A stretch of DNA of 64,000 nt from Takakia lepidozioides. Its lineage: Eukaryota; Streptophyta; Takakiopsida; Takakiales; Takakiaceae. Below, piece after piece: positions 54,767 to 64,000 of this stretch (positions within the stretch are counted from its first letter, which is position 1; each line of letters begins with the position of its first letter). Below the pieces are notes generated by a model, which saw nothing but the letters and a program-made list of their open reading frames with translations, had not been told where the DNA came from and ran no database searches. The stretch spans positions 13,764,001 to 13,828,000 of the forward strand of contig CM060734.1 in the NCBI GenBank assembly GCA_030704615.1, given 5' to 3'. The position numbers and the translations under genes were made by a program.

Positions 54767-56030
54767 TGTTCTTGCCTTGTTGAGGAGGCGTCTGCCCCTC
54801 CATACGCTGCCGTTTGTAGCTGTTGAATTGTGGCCTGGGAAGGCTGTCTGAAAAAGACCCAGGTTTCACAAGTTTCTCAATGTATCTGGCCCCCTTGGAT
54901 TCTCCTAACTTCCCAAGCAACTTGGCTTGGGGGTCAATTGAGAATTCACAAGCTGCTTCCATTATGAAGCCCCGGGTCATCTGGAAGGTAATTTGTGCAA
55001 GAACGGCAGATCTGGCAACCAGAAAGCTGTAATACTTGGTTTGCACCGAAGGATAGGCATCATCAGGGAAGAACACAATCAGATTGTTCAGCATATACCA
55101 TACCATATGGTCAAACCAAGCAACACTCCCAATGCAAGAAGAGGGTGCCCCTCCTTGTCCACAGTTACATCTTATGTAGGGACGATGCCAGTTGAAGAGT
55201 TGACTCTTGTGATTTTTGGATCTGGCCGAACCAGTCGGCAAGTCATTTTTGGTCCTCAGGGTAAGGTTCTCACCTTTGTCACAGAGCTTGTAGTAGAAGG
55301 TCCTTAGTGGCCATGCCACAGCAATAGGTTCCTTTTTTATTCTCTGAAAACCCTCCTTAGCATCCTGTGCACACCTACTGCGTTCAATAGGAGTTATGTT
55401 GCCCCATTTGACCCACATTTCAATAGAAATGGGTGCCAATAAATTGATATTAGCATGTGGGTGCCACATCATGTGATCGTTATTGGCAACCTCTAATTCA
55501 ACTGCACGGGGAGGCAACCAAGGGACAAATTGCAGATTTCCAGGAGTGGCACCTGCTGCCATTTCTTGTTCCACTTGTGAGATTTCTACTTGTTCACAGA
55601 ATTCTCTCACTGCCTCTTTTTCTTCATCCGGTAAAATCATGTGCCCAAGGATTGGGTGATTACTTACAGAAGGGATGAAGTCTTTTTCAGATGTGTTTGT
55701 AGATTTCTGCGTGGAGACAGTCTGGTCATCTTCTGGGTTCGCCATTCTAAGAGCTGCCTCAATGGCTGATCCCTTCTTTTCCCATTGTATCAGCTCCTCG
55801 GCATCATCTTCCAGTACCTCAATCATTTTAGTATTGAATTCCTGGAGCTTCTCCAGGTACCTGCCATTCTTATTTGCCATGATGCCAAGTGCAACCCAAT
55901 TTTCCAAAGCCAAGGTTTCAAGTAATAACACGGGGTTTTCATCACCTGAATTTTCCACGGCCTCAGTATCCATCTTTTGCAATGCAGCATGGAAGTCACT
56001 TGGTGTGACTTGTGCGAGGGTTGCCTGCAC
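54561..56030 (-). CDS. ORF1 of the two-ORF retroelement, RG-rich C-terminus, unknown function
   Basis: This is an uninterrupted frame of 489 residues. It opens at a GTG, and the frame can be extended upstream to a splice-acceptor-like CTTTGACAG near 56117, so the true start is uncertain. The N-terminus is acidic and helical. The middle has Trp/Pro-rich segments (FVPWLPPRAVELEV, MWHPHANINLLAP) and a Cys cluster (RCNCGQGGAPSSC). The C-terminus is an RGG-like box (TRGRGTLGRGRGLYQRG), suggesting RNA binding. It overlaps ORF2 by about 200 nt in a different frame. By position it would be the nucleic-acid-binding partner of the RT, but no named domain is recognised. Confidence 0.6.
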   Translation of the reverse strand: MQATLAQVTPSDFHAALQKMDTEAVENSGDENPVLLLETLALENWVALGIMANKNGRYLEKLQEFNTKMIEVLEDDAEELIQWEKKGSAIEAALRMANPEDDQTVSTQKSTNTSEKDFIPSVSNHPILGHMILPDEEKEAVREFCEQVEISQVEQEMAAGATPGNLQFVPWLPPRAVELEVANNDHMMWHPHANINLLAPISIEMWVKWGNITPIERSRCAQDAKEGFQRIKKEPIAVAWPLRTFYYKLCDKGENLTLRTKNDLPTGSARSKNHKSQLFNWHRPYIRCNCGQGGAPSSCIGSVAWFDHMVWYMLNNLIVFFPDDAYPSVQTKYYSFLVARSAVLAQITFQMTRGFIMEAACEFSIDPQAKLLGKLGESKGARYIEKLVKPGSFSDSLPRPQFNSYKRQRMEGQTPPQQGKNNATRGRGTLGRGRGLYQRGATNRSSLGGSGANSSTTINIASQESYKTRRITDEFSPIRKRDFGSWTDL

Positions 56031-56227
56031 AGCAGGAATTGGAGGAGGTAGTGGGGACTGATACCCCAGGGCTATGAGGTCCTCATTCCAGCTAGGACCT
56101 CCTTTGGTGACTTTCTGTCAAAGCCCCCCGAGAACATTTGTCAATATAACAAAATGAGAAGGTGAAAAGGAGAAAGGTAAGGGTAGATGGTGTGTACAAA
56201 AACCACTAAGTACACTGATCAAATAAA

Positions 56228-57977
56228 GAGAGGGAAGATATACATGTCATGCCAAGACATGGACAAGACCGCTAAGGTCATTGTCATTGAAAGACAAAAC
56301 AACCCTTTACAGGGCACCATCTATCATTCTCTTTCATGTTTACAATCTCATTTGAATACCCAATTACATTTCAGGGTCTCTGAAAAAACAAGGCGGGAGG
56401 GTGGGATTCCAGGTCATTCATATCATGAAAGCACCATAGTACACATCATCATCTCAAGAATCCATTTTAAACTCATTTCAAAAACCAGATTGCAGGTTTG
56501 GTTTGAAGATGATGTTTTAGAACCAAGATATAAGCAAGATTCTTAAAAAGGAAGAAGAAACAATAGTGTAGAGCCCCCTTAAGCAGGTATAGGCCTAGAA
56601 TGGTATTTTAAGGCCACATAAAGTAGTTCTGCCAAGGTGAAAGAGCAGCTCAGAAACCCCAGTTTGTTATCAAGCCATGAAACCAAAATGATATGAGGGC
56701 CTTGAAGAATGTGTGTTATCTATCAAAGCCTATCCTTTTGATCCATCAAAGTCATACCAAGAGTTCTCATTTCAGAGCCAAGTATCAAGGCAGTCAAAGT
56801 AATAACTGCTATTTTGTATCCTTGTATCCTTCATAGCTAAACTCCTACACATGCAAATGTGGTTGTAAAAAACCGTAAACAGGGGTAAGGAGAGAAGCAG
56901 ATCCTCATTGGAGCAATCTTGGAGCAGGTTTGAAGCGGCATGGTGGCAGTTTGAAACAGCAGATGGCATCAGCAGCTTAGGCAGCAGCATTATCCACACT
57001 TGCAAGAACATGAACTGCAAGCTTCAAGAAATCAAGACAAGTGAAGACCCTCACCTGTGCCCGTCCCAAAAACCACCACATAGCGATGTGTGTTAGTGAG
57101 GATGCAGCAGGTAAGTGGCAGGTTTTCACAGTTGCTATCCATGTCAGTGTTGAATTCTAAAGCAAGTACAGATCACAATTCAAGCAATGGTAAACTCAAA
57201 AAACCTCGAGTGTTTGTGGTATGCCCTGCGCCATGGCGTCCAACAGATTGTCTCCAACAGAACGCAATCAGAGTAGAAGCGTTCATAGCTAGAGAGTGGC
57301 TCATACACGAAGAGAGAGCAACAAGTAATCTGTAGATAAATAGGGATTGAGTACTTCCCAATAAGGAGTAAAAGCGCCGCTGCAAAATAAAGAACCATGA
57401 GTTCCTGATCAGAGCAATCACGGCTTTGTCGTTTGCCATAGAAGAATCTGTTTAACCACCACTGCGCATCCCAAGAGCCAGCAATCACGAGTACCATGTA
57501 GCAGCAGGGGAGCAGGTTTATACGGTGCATCATCAAGGTTCACTGAAGCACGAGTTCAGTGCTTGAAGTGTGTCGGCCTGCTTAGGGCAAAACTTCCCGA
57601 TTTTTCATCCAGGATGGATGAAATATCACATTTTACCAAGATAGGCATTTTGTCACTGGATGACATCCCATAGAAATGTATCTTTTAGGGTTATGGTATA
57701 GGTTTAGGTTTAATAACTGCCATCATTTATGATGGTAGTTTTATTATTCTCTTGGATTTTATAATAGGTAACCATTATTCATGTAGATCATCCAGTTTAG
57801 ATGAAAAAAATAGATGGTAACTATAGCTTTCTGTATATTAAGTTTCATCATCCAATAAAATAAAATCATCCAGATTTGGATGAAAAAGGCAGGGATGAAA
57901 ATCTAAATAACCTCAAAAGGTTAAGGCTATATGAAATCCAAAGATTTATAGAGGGAGAGGGAGAGAGGGAGAGAAAG
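56228..57977 (+). repeat. 1.7-kb repeat, copy IV (right flank of the two-ORF retroelement)
   Basis: This is a near-identical partner of copy III. It is separated from the ORF1 frame by about 200 bp. If the pair are terminal repeats, the element would span about 50.3-58.0 kb. No short target duplication could be identified, because both sides are low-complexity purine DNA. Confidence 0.85.
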
Positions 57978-58400
57978 GGAGAGATGAGGGGAAAAAAGAA
58001 AAAAAAAAGAAAAAAAGTGGTGAGGGGGGGGGACAGCTGTCCCCCCAGTTTTTATTTTTCTTATTTTCCCCTCATCACTCACTCTCTTTCCCTCTCTCCC
58101 TCTCTCTCCACATCGTGATGGGAGAGAGAGGGAGAGAGGGAGAGAGGAATAGAGGCAGTGAGGGAGAGAGGGGGAGAGAGGGACTGTTGAGGGGGGGGTG
58201 GGGGGCAGCTGCTCTAGTCACTTCCCCACCCTCCCACCGTTTTTTTTTTTTTTTCCCCCCCTCAACAATCCCTCTCTCTGCACATCCTGATGGGACAGAG
58301 GGACAGAGGGAGAGAGAGGGAGAGATGAGGGAAAAGAGGGACAGAGGGAGAGAGTGAGAGAGATGTGGGAAGAAAAATAAAAAAGAAGGTTTGGGGGGGC
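57978..58400. repeat. purine/pyrimidine tract block with palindromes
   Basis: This has the same style as 49.4-50.3 kb: GA-rich, then GGGGGGACAGCTGTCCCCCC (about 58027-58046), CT-rich, GA-rich, a CAGCTG centre near 58206, CT-rich, GA-rich. There is no gene. Confidence 0.8.
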
Positions 58401-58599
58401 GGAGTGTGTCAACCATTAATGCACCCCATTAACAATTGCATACTTAATTTAAGGTTCGTGTTAGACAGAGCCAGCTTAGGTCCCGAAGGCGCCGCCTAGC
58501 TCCAAGGGTGCTGCTCGTGTGGATTATAATTTTATATGTTATAAGTGTTTGCGTTTGTAATTTGTAACCAACAGTTAGTACTAACTCATTGACGTATTT

Positions 58600-59720
58600 A
58601 CGAAAACAATAAGTCACAGCAGCAGCGGCGCCACAATTGATAAAATCAGACACTGCTAATGAGGGCACCTTCTTCAACACATTTCACCCTGTTTTTTCCT
58701 CTTATTACAATCCTTCTTTGTCCATGTTGAATTCTGTAAGTTAGCTGGTTGAGTGAACCTTTGATAGTTTGGAGTGACTTTGACATGATACTGCCAAAGT
58801 GACAACAGTAAATTATCCAGAAACAGGTAACAGAGATGATGAGAAGCTGTGGAATGAGTACTTTTCTGACCCTAGTCAATGGTGGGACAACCGAGGCAAA
58901 AAGGTAAATGCCTGTATAATTACAGAGAGTAGCAGACGCAATTCAACATAGGAATGAGTGTGATATAAGCTGAGTTGGGTGTTTCCTAGAACAAATGTAG
59001 GCTGTCATTGTCAGCTGCTAGCAGCAAGGCAAGGATGTATGCATGATTTGTGCAGAGGCATATGGAAGGATAGTTACAACAAACCTGCATGGGAAGATGG
59101 TCAACTGGAAGCCGCAACAGCAGCGGGATATTTGATAAAATTGGCATTGCTAATGAAGGCACCTTCTTCAACACATTTCATCCTGTTTTTCCCTCTTATC
59201 AGAACCGGCCCTAAATTTCCATGTTGAATTCTTCAAGTTAGCTGGTTGAGTGAGTATAGTTTGGAGTGACTTTGACATGATACTGCCAATGTGACAACAG
59301 GAAAGTATCGGAAAATAGGTAACAGAGGCGAGGAGAAGCTGGGGAATGAACACGTTTTTGACCCCAGTCAACGGTGGGACAATCGAGACCAGAAGGTGAA
59401 TGCCTGTTAGATTACAGAGAGTAGCCGACACAATTCAGCATATGAACTAGAGTGATAAGCTAAGTTGGGTGTTTCCTAGAACAACTCTATGTTGTCTTTG
59501 TCATCTGCTAGCAACAAGTGCAAGGATGAATGCATGATTTGTGCAGACGCATGGATAGCTGAAGGAGCGGGGATAGAGTGTAGGTCCAGATTCATCCAAG
59601 AGGGCTGGATTTCAAGCTCCAGATTACCTATGATTCCATGTGGAAGGGAAACCTGCATGGGTACATGGTCAACTGGAAGCCACAGCAGCAGCGGTACAAT
59701 TCATAAAATCAGTCACTGCT
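58600..59720 (+). repeat. diverged ~0.5-kb tandem repeats
   Basis: The phrase GATAAAATC...CACTGCTAATGAGGGCACC recurs at about 58636, 59133 and (partly) 59702. A second phrase (GTCATTGTCAGCTGCTAGCA...ATGCATGATTTGTGCAGA) recurs at about 59005 and 59496. Similarity is roughly 80-85% by eye. I see no coding domain. Splice-like signals could mean duplicated exons of an unknown gene, but this is not supported further. Confidence 0.55.
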
Positions 59721-60722
59721 AATTGAGGGTTCTTTCATTGGCCTCTTCTTCCGGTCACCAGAGCTTATATATAAACTAAAAGGTAAAACTCTACATTTTG
59801 ATGTATGTGTTGATGTACCTTCGTTTGTGTCACAACTTGCCAACTTGGAACATGCCAATGGCACAAAAATTCATTGCCTAAACCTACCCCCATTGGTTTT
59901 GTACACATGTGGTACCCAAAAATATGGGCTAGGTAAACACTAAAGGGTTGATAAAAGTTTCTTTCCTGTTTGTTGCTTCATGAATTTCGGAGTTAAGATC
60001 CCTTCATTGGCCTCATCTTTCCATTATCAGAGCTTATGTGTAGCTAAAAGGTAAAACTCTACATTCTGATGTAAGTGTTGATGTACCTTTGTTTGTCACG
60101 GCTTGTTTTGTTTGTTGACCTTGGAGAGTTGAGATTGTAGGCATGTTTATTTCTATGGTTCCTTTGTAACCAGAAGTAAAAGCTACAAAGAAGAGGGAGG
60201 TCATTTATGTGATGGGGTCTGGTATGCACTCCCTTACGGGGTGAGTGCATACCACACTCACTCCATAAGGAGCTGCCATACCAGGGGATGGTTGGTGGGT
60301 TCCATCTCTCTCCCTCCCTCCATGGATCTGGCTGGTTCTCTTAAAACTTGATAGTTTAAGACTGGTGGTATGTTACCTAACCCCTAATTAACCTTCTTGG
60401 AATTTGGTTAATTTCGGTTATTTACATTACCCGGATTTTTGGTATAAGGTCGGGATCCTAATGGAGCCATCATATTATTTAATTTTTTCATCCATAAATG
60501 GATGTCATCCTCAGAGGATGACACGGATGAAAAATCGATAGACAATTTACCTATTTTCCAAAATGGTAAGACATTGGTAGATGTGAACAGAATGATTCAG
60601 GCATTGTATTCAAGTTGCTTTAGGATAAATAATACCAAAGTAACCTGATGGGACGAGCAATTCAGATTCTTTGTGTTTCCTATGGATGATTGCATGGCAT
60701 GTAAATCTGATTACAGCCTGTT
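59721..60722 (+). repeat. 1,002-bp direct duplication, copy 1
   Basis: This is almost identical to 62227-63228 (offset 2,506). It includes the GGTATGCACTC hairpin (60221-60253), the TTTTTCATCC palindrome cluster (60484-60535) and a short open frame (NLPIFQNGKTLVDVNRMIQA...). In this copy that frame has TGA at 60646-60648, where the other copy has TGG. Confidence 0.9.
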
Positions 60723-62226
60723 ATGGTAATGATTTCCCTACCCCGGACATAGAACTTGGTCTTGGGGCATGGAATAAGAGGTGGGAATATTACTCTACCC
60801 TGTCATTGAAATTACACACCAGCCCCAGATCTAAAACAGATCATGGGGCAAAAAACATGGTGTCAATAAGTGACTTGATGTGCAAAGTAGGGCAGCTGAT
60901 TATAACCCGTTGTATAAGCTGCCAAATATCAGTCCGTAACCCTGCTTTGGTGATGTTCTTTATGTAAAGAAATGCTCTTATTTTGTTCTTAAGCCTTCTA
61001 TGATCATGAATGGCTTCTTTAAGACAAACAGACATTTCCAGCCATGAACAGTGATCAATGGATCTTTAATATGACATGGATACTTACTGCTCAGTCACTT
61101 TGGTATGTCCAATGATACAAAGAACCCAAAACTATACTAGTTTTTGGGCCAACAATAAATGAGGATGGTTGGTTATGCCTTGGTATGTAAGCTGACCAAA
61201 AAATACAGACTTAATGACATGGCATGTCATGAATGGCACTTTTTAGCATGCTGAACAATGGTTTCCTACTACGAACAGTGGTAATCGAGTCTCTAATTTT
61301 TCCCACCCCCCCCACCCAGAGACTTCATTGACTTTGAAGTCTGGGATTTGTCATAAAGCTGACTTGTGAATGAAGAATGGTTGATAATGCCTTGTTATGA
61401 GGCTGATTTGTCGTTAATTTTACAATGACCTTGTCAGGTCTTTGTCCATGTCTCGACAAGACATAAGTATCTTCCCTCTCTGATTTAGACCAGTGTACTT
61501 GGTGGTTCTTGTACACATTATCAACCAATCTCCCTTCTGTGTTTGATTTACTAACACCTTGGTCTGAGCATGACAAAAGGTTATCAAATATGTTCCTGAT
61601 TGAAGTGATGAACCCAAGGCAATGGGAAGGCCAAAGCCATGAGATATCAGCCTCCTCTACCGCCATGACCATGGTGTGGAGCAAGCAAGTCCTTCATAAG
61701 GTAAGATCTTCTCCAGCAAAAATATGTTGGCTAATTGGGCATGGAGAGTAAGGCATCCTTGAAGGTACCTGAGATAAGCATAGAACATCTATAGGGCTTC
61801 TGAATGCTGAAATTTTGAGCTAGGCCTTGGTACGACAGCCTGCTGGAGTAGACGTGTACACCTTATACATGATCCGGTTAGTGCACATTACTCTTGTTTG
61901 CCGGTCCCATGTAGCCGATGCCTTATGTCAGATTTAGATACCTTATGATACGAATGAGTTCCTTTTCTTTGGCTCAAATGTTTCTATGTTTCTCTTGGTT
62001 ATGGCTTTGCTCTTTATAGCACCATAAAAAATACCCAATTCTGATATGCTGCTGGTAGATGTTTTGTCTGAATACCAGGTGGTAAACCCCTGCCAGACTT
62101 CATTACCTAAGTCCCAATACCTGCCCCCTTTGGTTTTGTACACATGTTTTACCCAAAACAAGGGGTGGGTAAACACTAAAAGTTTGATATAAGATTCTTT
62201 CCTGATTGTTACTTTATGACCTTGGG
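60723..62226. other. spacer between the duplicates; inverted scrap of the 1.7-kb repeat edge
   Basis: At 61385-61505 the sequence is the diverged reverse complement of 56190-56300 (GAGGGAAGATA...GACATGGACAA...AAGGTCATTGT), including the part just outside the 1.7-kb repeat. The unit therefore extends beyond the repeat. No gene could be supported in the remainder. Confidence 0.45.
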
Positions 62227-63262
62227 AATTGAGGGTTCTTTCACTGGCCTCTTCTTCCGGTCACCAGAGCTTATATATAAACTAAAAGGTAAAACTCTAC
62301 ATTTTGATGTATGTGTTGATGTACCTTCGTTTGTGTCACAACTTGCCAACTTGGAACATGCCAATGGCACAAAAATTCATTGCCTAAACCTACCCCCATT
62401 GGTTTTGTACACATGTGGTACCCAAAAATATGGGCTAGGTAAACACTAAAGGGTTGATAAAAGTTTCTTTCCTGTTTGTTGCTTCATGAATTTCGGAGTT
62501 AAGGTCCCTTCATTGGCCTCATCTTTCCATTATCAGAGCTTATGTGTAGCTAAAAGGTAAAACTCTACATTCTGATGTAAGTGTTGATGTACCTTTGTTT
62601 GTCACGGCTTGTTTTGTTTGTTGACCTTGGAGAGTTGAGATTGTAGGCATGTTTATTTCTATGGTTCCTTTGTAACCAGAAGTAAAAGCTACAAAGAAGA
62701 GGGAGGCCATTTATGTGATGGGGTCTGGTATGCACTCCCTTACGGGGTGAGTGCATACCACACTCACTCCATAAGGAGCTGCCATACCAGGGGATGGTTG
62801 GTGGGTTCCATCTCTCTCCCTCCCTCCATGGATCTGGCTGGTTCTCTTAAAACTTGATAGTTTAAGACCGGTGGTATGTTACCTAACCCCTAATTAACCT
62901 TCTTGGAATTTGGTTAATTTCGGTTATTTACATTACCCGGATTTTTGGTATAAGGTCGGGATCCTAATGGAGCCATCATATTATTTAATTTTTTCATCCA
63001 TAAATGGATGTCATCCTCAGAGGATGACACGGATGAAAAATCGATAGACAATTTACCTATTTTCCAAAATGGTAAGACATTGGTACATGTGAATAGAATG
63101 ATTCAGGCATTGTATTCAAGTTGCTTTAGGATAAATAATACCAAAGTAACCTGGTGGGACGAGCAATTCAGATTCTTTGTGTTTCCTATGGATGATTGCA
63201 TGGCATGTAAATCTGATTACAGCCTGTTGGAAGTGCCAAGGAATGATGGAGTTTTTGTGTAA
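62227..63262 (+). repeat. 1,002-bp direct duplication, copy 2, with a short open frame
   Basis: The matching unit ends at 63228. The frame 63008-63262 (84 residues: GKTLVHVNRMIQALYSS, FRFFVFPMDDCMACKSDY) stays open here with TGG at 63152-63154 and ends shortly after the duplicated part. It begins in the TTTTTCATCC palindrome cluster. It is probably an exon piece of an unknown gene or element. I do not recognise it. Confidence 0.6.
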
Positions 63263-63492
63263 CTGATTGCAGTTTAGTGGATGATGACCAAGCTAAGTCT
63301 TCTATTGTGGATGCAGTGGGATCCTCACACCCTTCAGGTCTTTTTCTGTCCCTCTCTCTGCCCCCTACTCTCTCCAGTTAATGTATTCTGAGGTTGTGGG
63401 TTTTGATTCTTACATCAAGCATGTATGGAAGAAGTGTTTTGGAATAGAGGCTGTGATTATTTCTTCTGTACTAATTTGTCGAAAAGAAGATT

Positions 63493-63657
63493 ATGTTTGA
63501 CTTGGGTGGCACAGTTCTCCTGCCAGAGGGCCTGCTGCGGGAATTGCCGGATGCAGATGTGACGGATGTCTCCCTGTCGGGAGATGGCTCATTTGTTCAG
63601 CCTGGAGGAGATTTGGAAGAGTTGCAAAAGCAACTTGAAGCTTTGAATGCGTTTTGA
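63493..63657 (+). CDS. small acidic open frame, unknown
   Basis: The frame is 54 codons from ATG to TGA: MFDLGGTVLLPEGLLRELP... ending EELQKQLEALNAF. Base composition is more coding-like than its surroundings, and the end is heptad-like. A stop lies a few codons upstream in frame. It could be a terminal exon. There is no family assignment. Confidence 0.25.
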   Translation: MFDLGGTVLLPEGLLRELPDADVTDVSLSGDGSFVQPGGDLEELQKQLEALNAF

Positions 63658-63899
63658 CCAACATTATTGTTGTCTGGTTTCAATGAGTTTAAGGGTGACT
63701 TGTGTAATGTTTTTCTTCTTAGCCTTCATTACGTTGGGCAGTGTCGCATAGCGTGGCTGATTCAGTCGTAGATCCGTTCTACACCAATCCCCTAACCCTA
63801 ATAAGTACAATCATCCTCCGAACAACCATATTAAGTCAACGCAAGAGCTTCAGGTTTGTCACTCTCTTGTTCAGGTCTGACAGGGCAGCACACACATAC

Positions 63900-64000
63900 A
63901 TAATAGCAGCTGGCAGCTGCAGCTTCACCATCTCCAGGCCACTATCCACTTCCCATTTGACCGTCACTGTGCCTGCCTCTTTATCAACTGGAACCTGCAC
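63900..64000 (-). CDS. partial exon resembling electron-transfer flavoprotein beta subunit
   Basis: The minus-strand frame reads VPVDKEAGTVTVKWEVDSG then LEMVKLQLPAAI. This resembles the conserved 'REVDGGLE...LKLPAV' segment of ETF beta, the mitochondrial flavoprotein subunit passing electrons from acyl-CoA and amino-acid dehydrogenases to ETF-QO. A GTATGT donor follows at once (sense; 63899-63894), exactly before where ETF beta continues with DLRLN in other species. The upstream part is outside the window, and I see no next exon in the repeat-rich DNA to the left, so it may be the edge of a real gene with a long intron or a captured fragment. Confidence 0.45.

Noticed and set aside
57690-57716. 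TTTTAGGG and TTTAGG in the 1.7-kb repeats as telomeric repeats
   Set aside because: Single occurrences without tandem (TTTAGGG)n; no telomeric tract anywhere in the window.
58027-58046. GACAGCTGTC here linked to the same palindrome at the B1/A2 joint
   Set aside because: The 10-bp palindrome sits in a G/C-run context unrelated to the A/B repeats; chance sharing is likely.

Overview
This window is eukaryotic DNA made almost entirely of transposable elements in several states of decay. Spliceosomal introns (GT..AG), Ty3/gypsy, LINE, MULE-like and CACTA-like sequences, and a plant-type PPR fragment suggest a large, repeat-rich streptophyte genome. The style recalls charophyte algae such as Chara, but that is memory-based inference and not proven here. 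I saw no rRNA, tRNA or CRISPR. All percentages and repeat boundaries were judged by eye.

Layout. 0.6-3.9 kb: 3' half of a Ty3/gypsy-type element on the + strand (RT end, RNase H, integrase, PHD finger) ending in a B1-A2-B2 repeat block. 3.9-4.2 kb: tandem PPR-gene fragments. 4.3-5.2 kb: an LTR-like dispersed repeat (second copy at 32.3-33.0 kb). 5.8-17.8 kb: a near-complete 12-kb element on the - strand with gag, protease, a DNMT3-like cytosine methyltransferase, RT, RNase H, integrase and a PHD finger. It is inserted into a LINE whose ORF can be followed on both sides (17.84-20.3 kb and 5.36-5.8 kb), with a short target duplication. Its terminal repeats are not ordinary LTRs. They read A1 - internal - B1 - A2 - B2, the split-direct-repeat order known from tyrosine-recombinase retroelements, although the element encodes a DDE integrase. 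20.6-21.2 kb: a 76-bp higher-order TTCATCC minisatellite. 22.1-22.5 kb: the 5' end of a related element.

22.6-45.7 kb: a gypsy integrase scrap, a Cys-rich transposase-like ORF, a spliced but broken RING/coiled-coil gene, an intron-containing MULE-like transposase, a decayed coiled-coil coding region, CACTA-like ends and a TNP2-like transposase. 45.7-58.4 kb: four copies of a 1.7-kb repeat (one inverted) around a two-ORF retroelement whose RT resembles the Penelope/TERT group and has no recognisable endonuclease. The copies are linked by purine/pyrimidine tracts with regularly spaced palindromes. 58.4-63.3 kb: diverged tandem repeats and a 1,002-bp direct duplication. The right edge carries an exon resembling electron-transfer flavoprotein beta, the only plausible host housekeeping gene.

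The most notable system is the methyltransferase-plus-PHD element with split direct repeats. One protein set combines a DNA-methylation writer and a chromatin-reading finger with a gypsy replication machine, and its ends imply an unusual replication or integration route. The two-ORF Penelope/TERT-like element is second.
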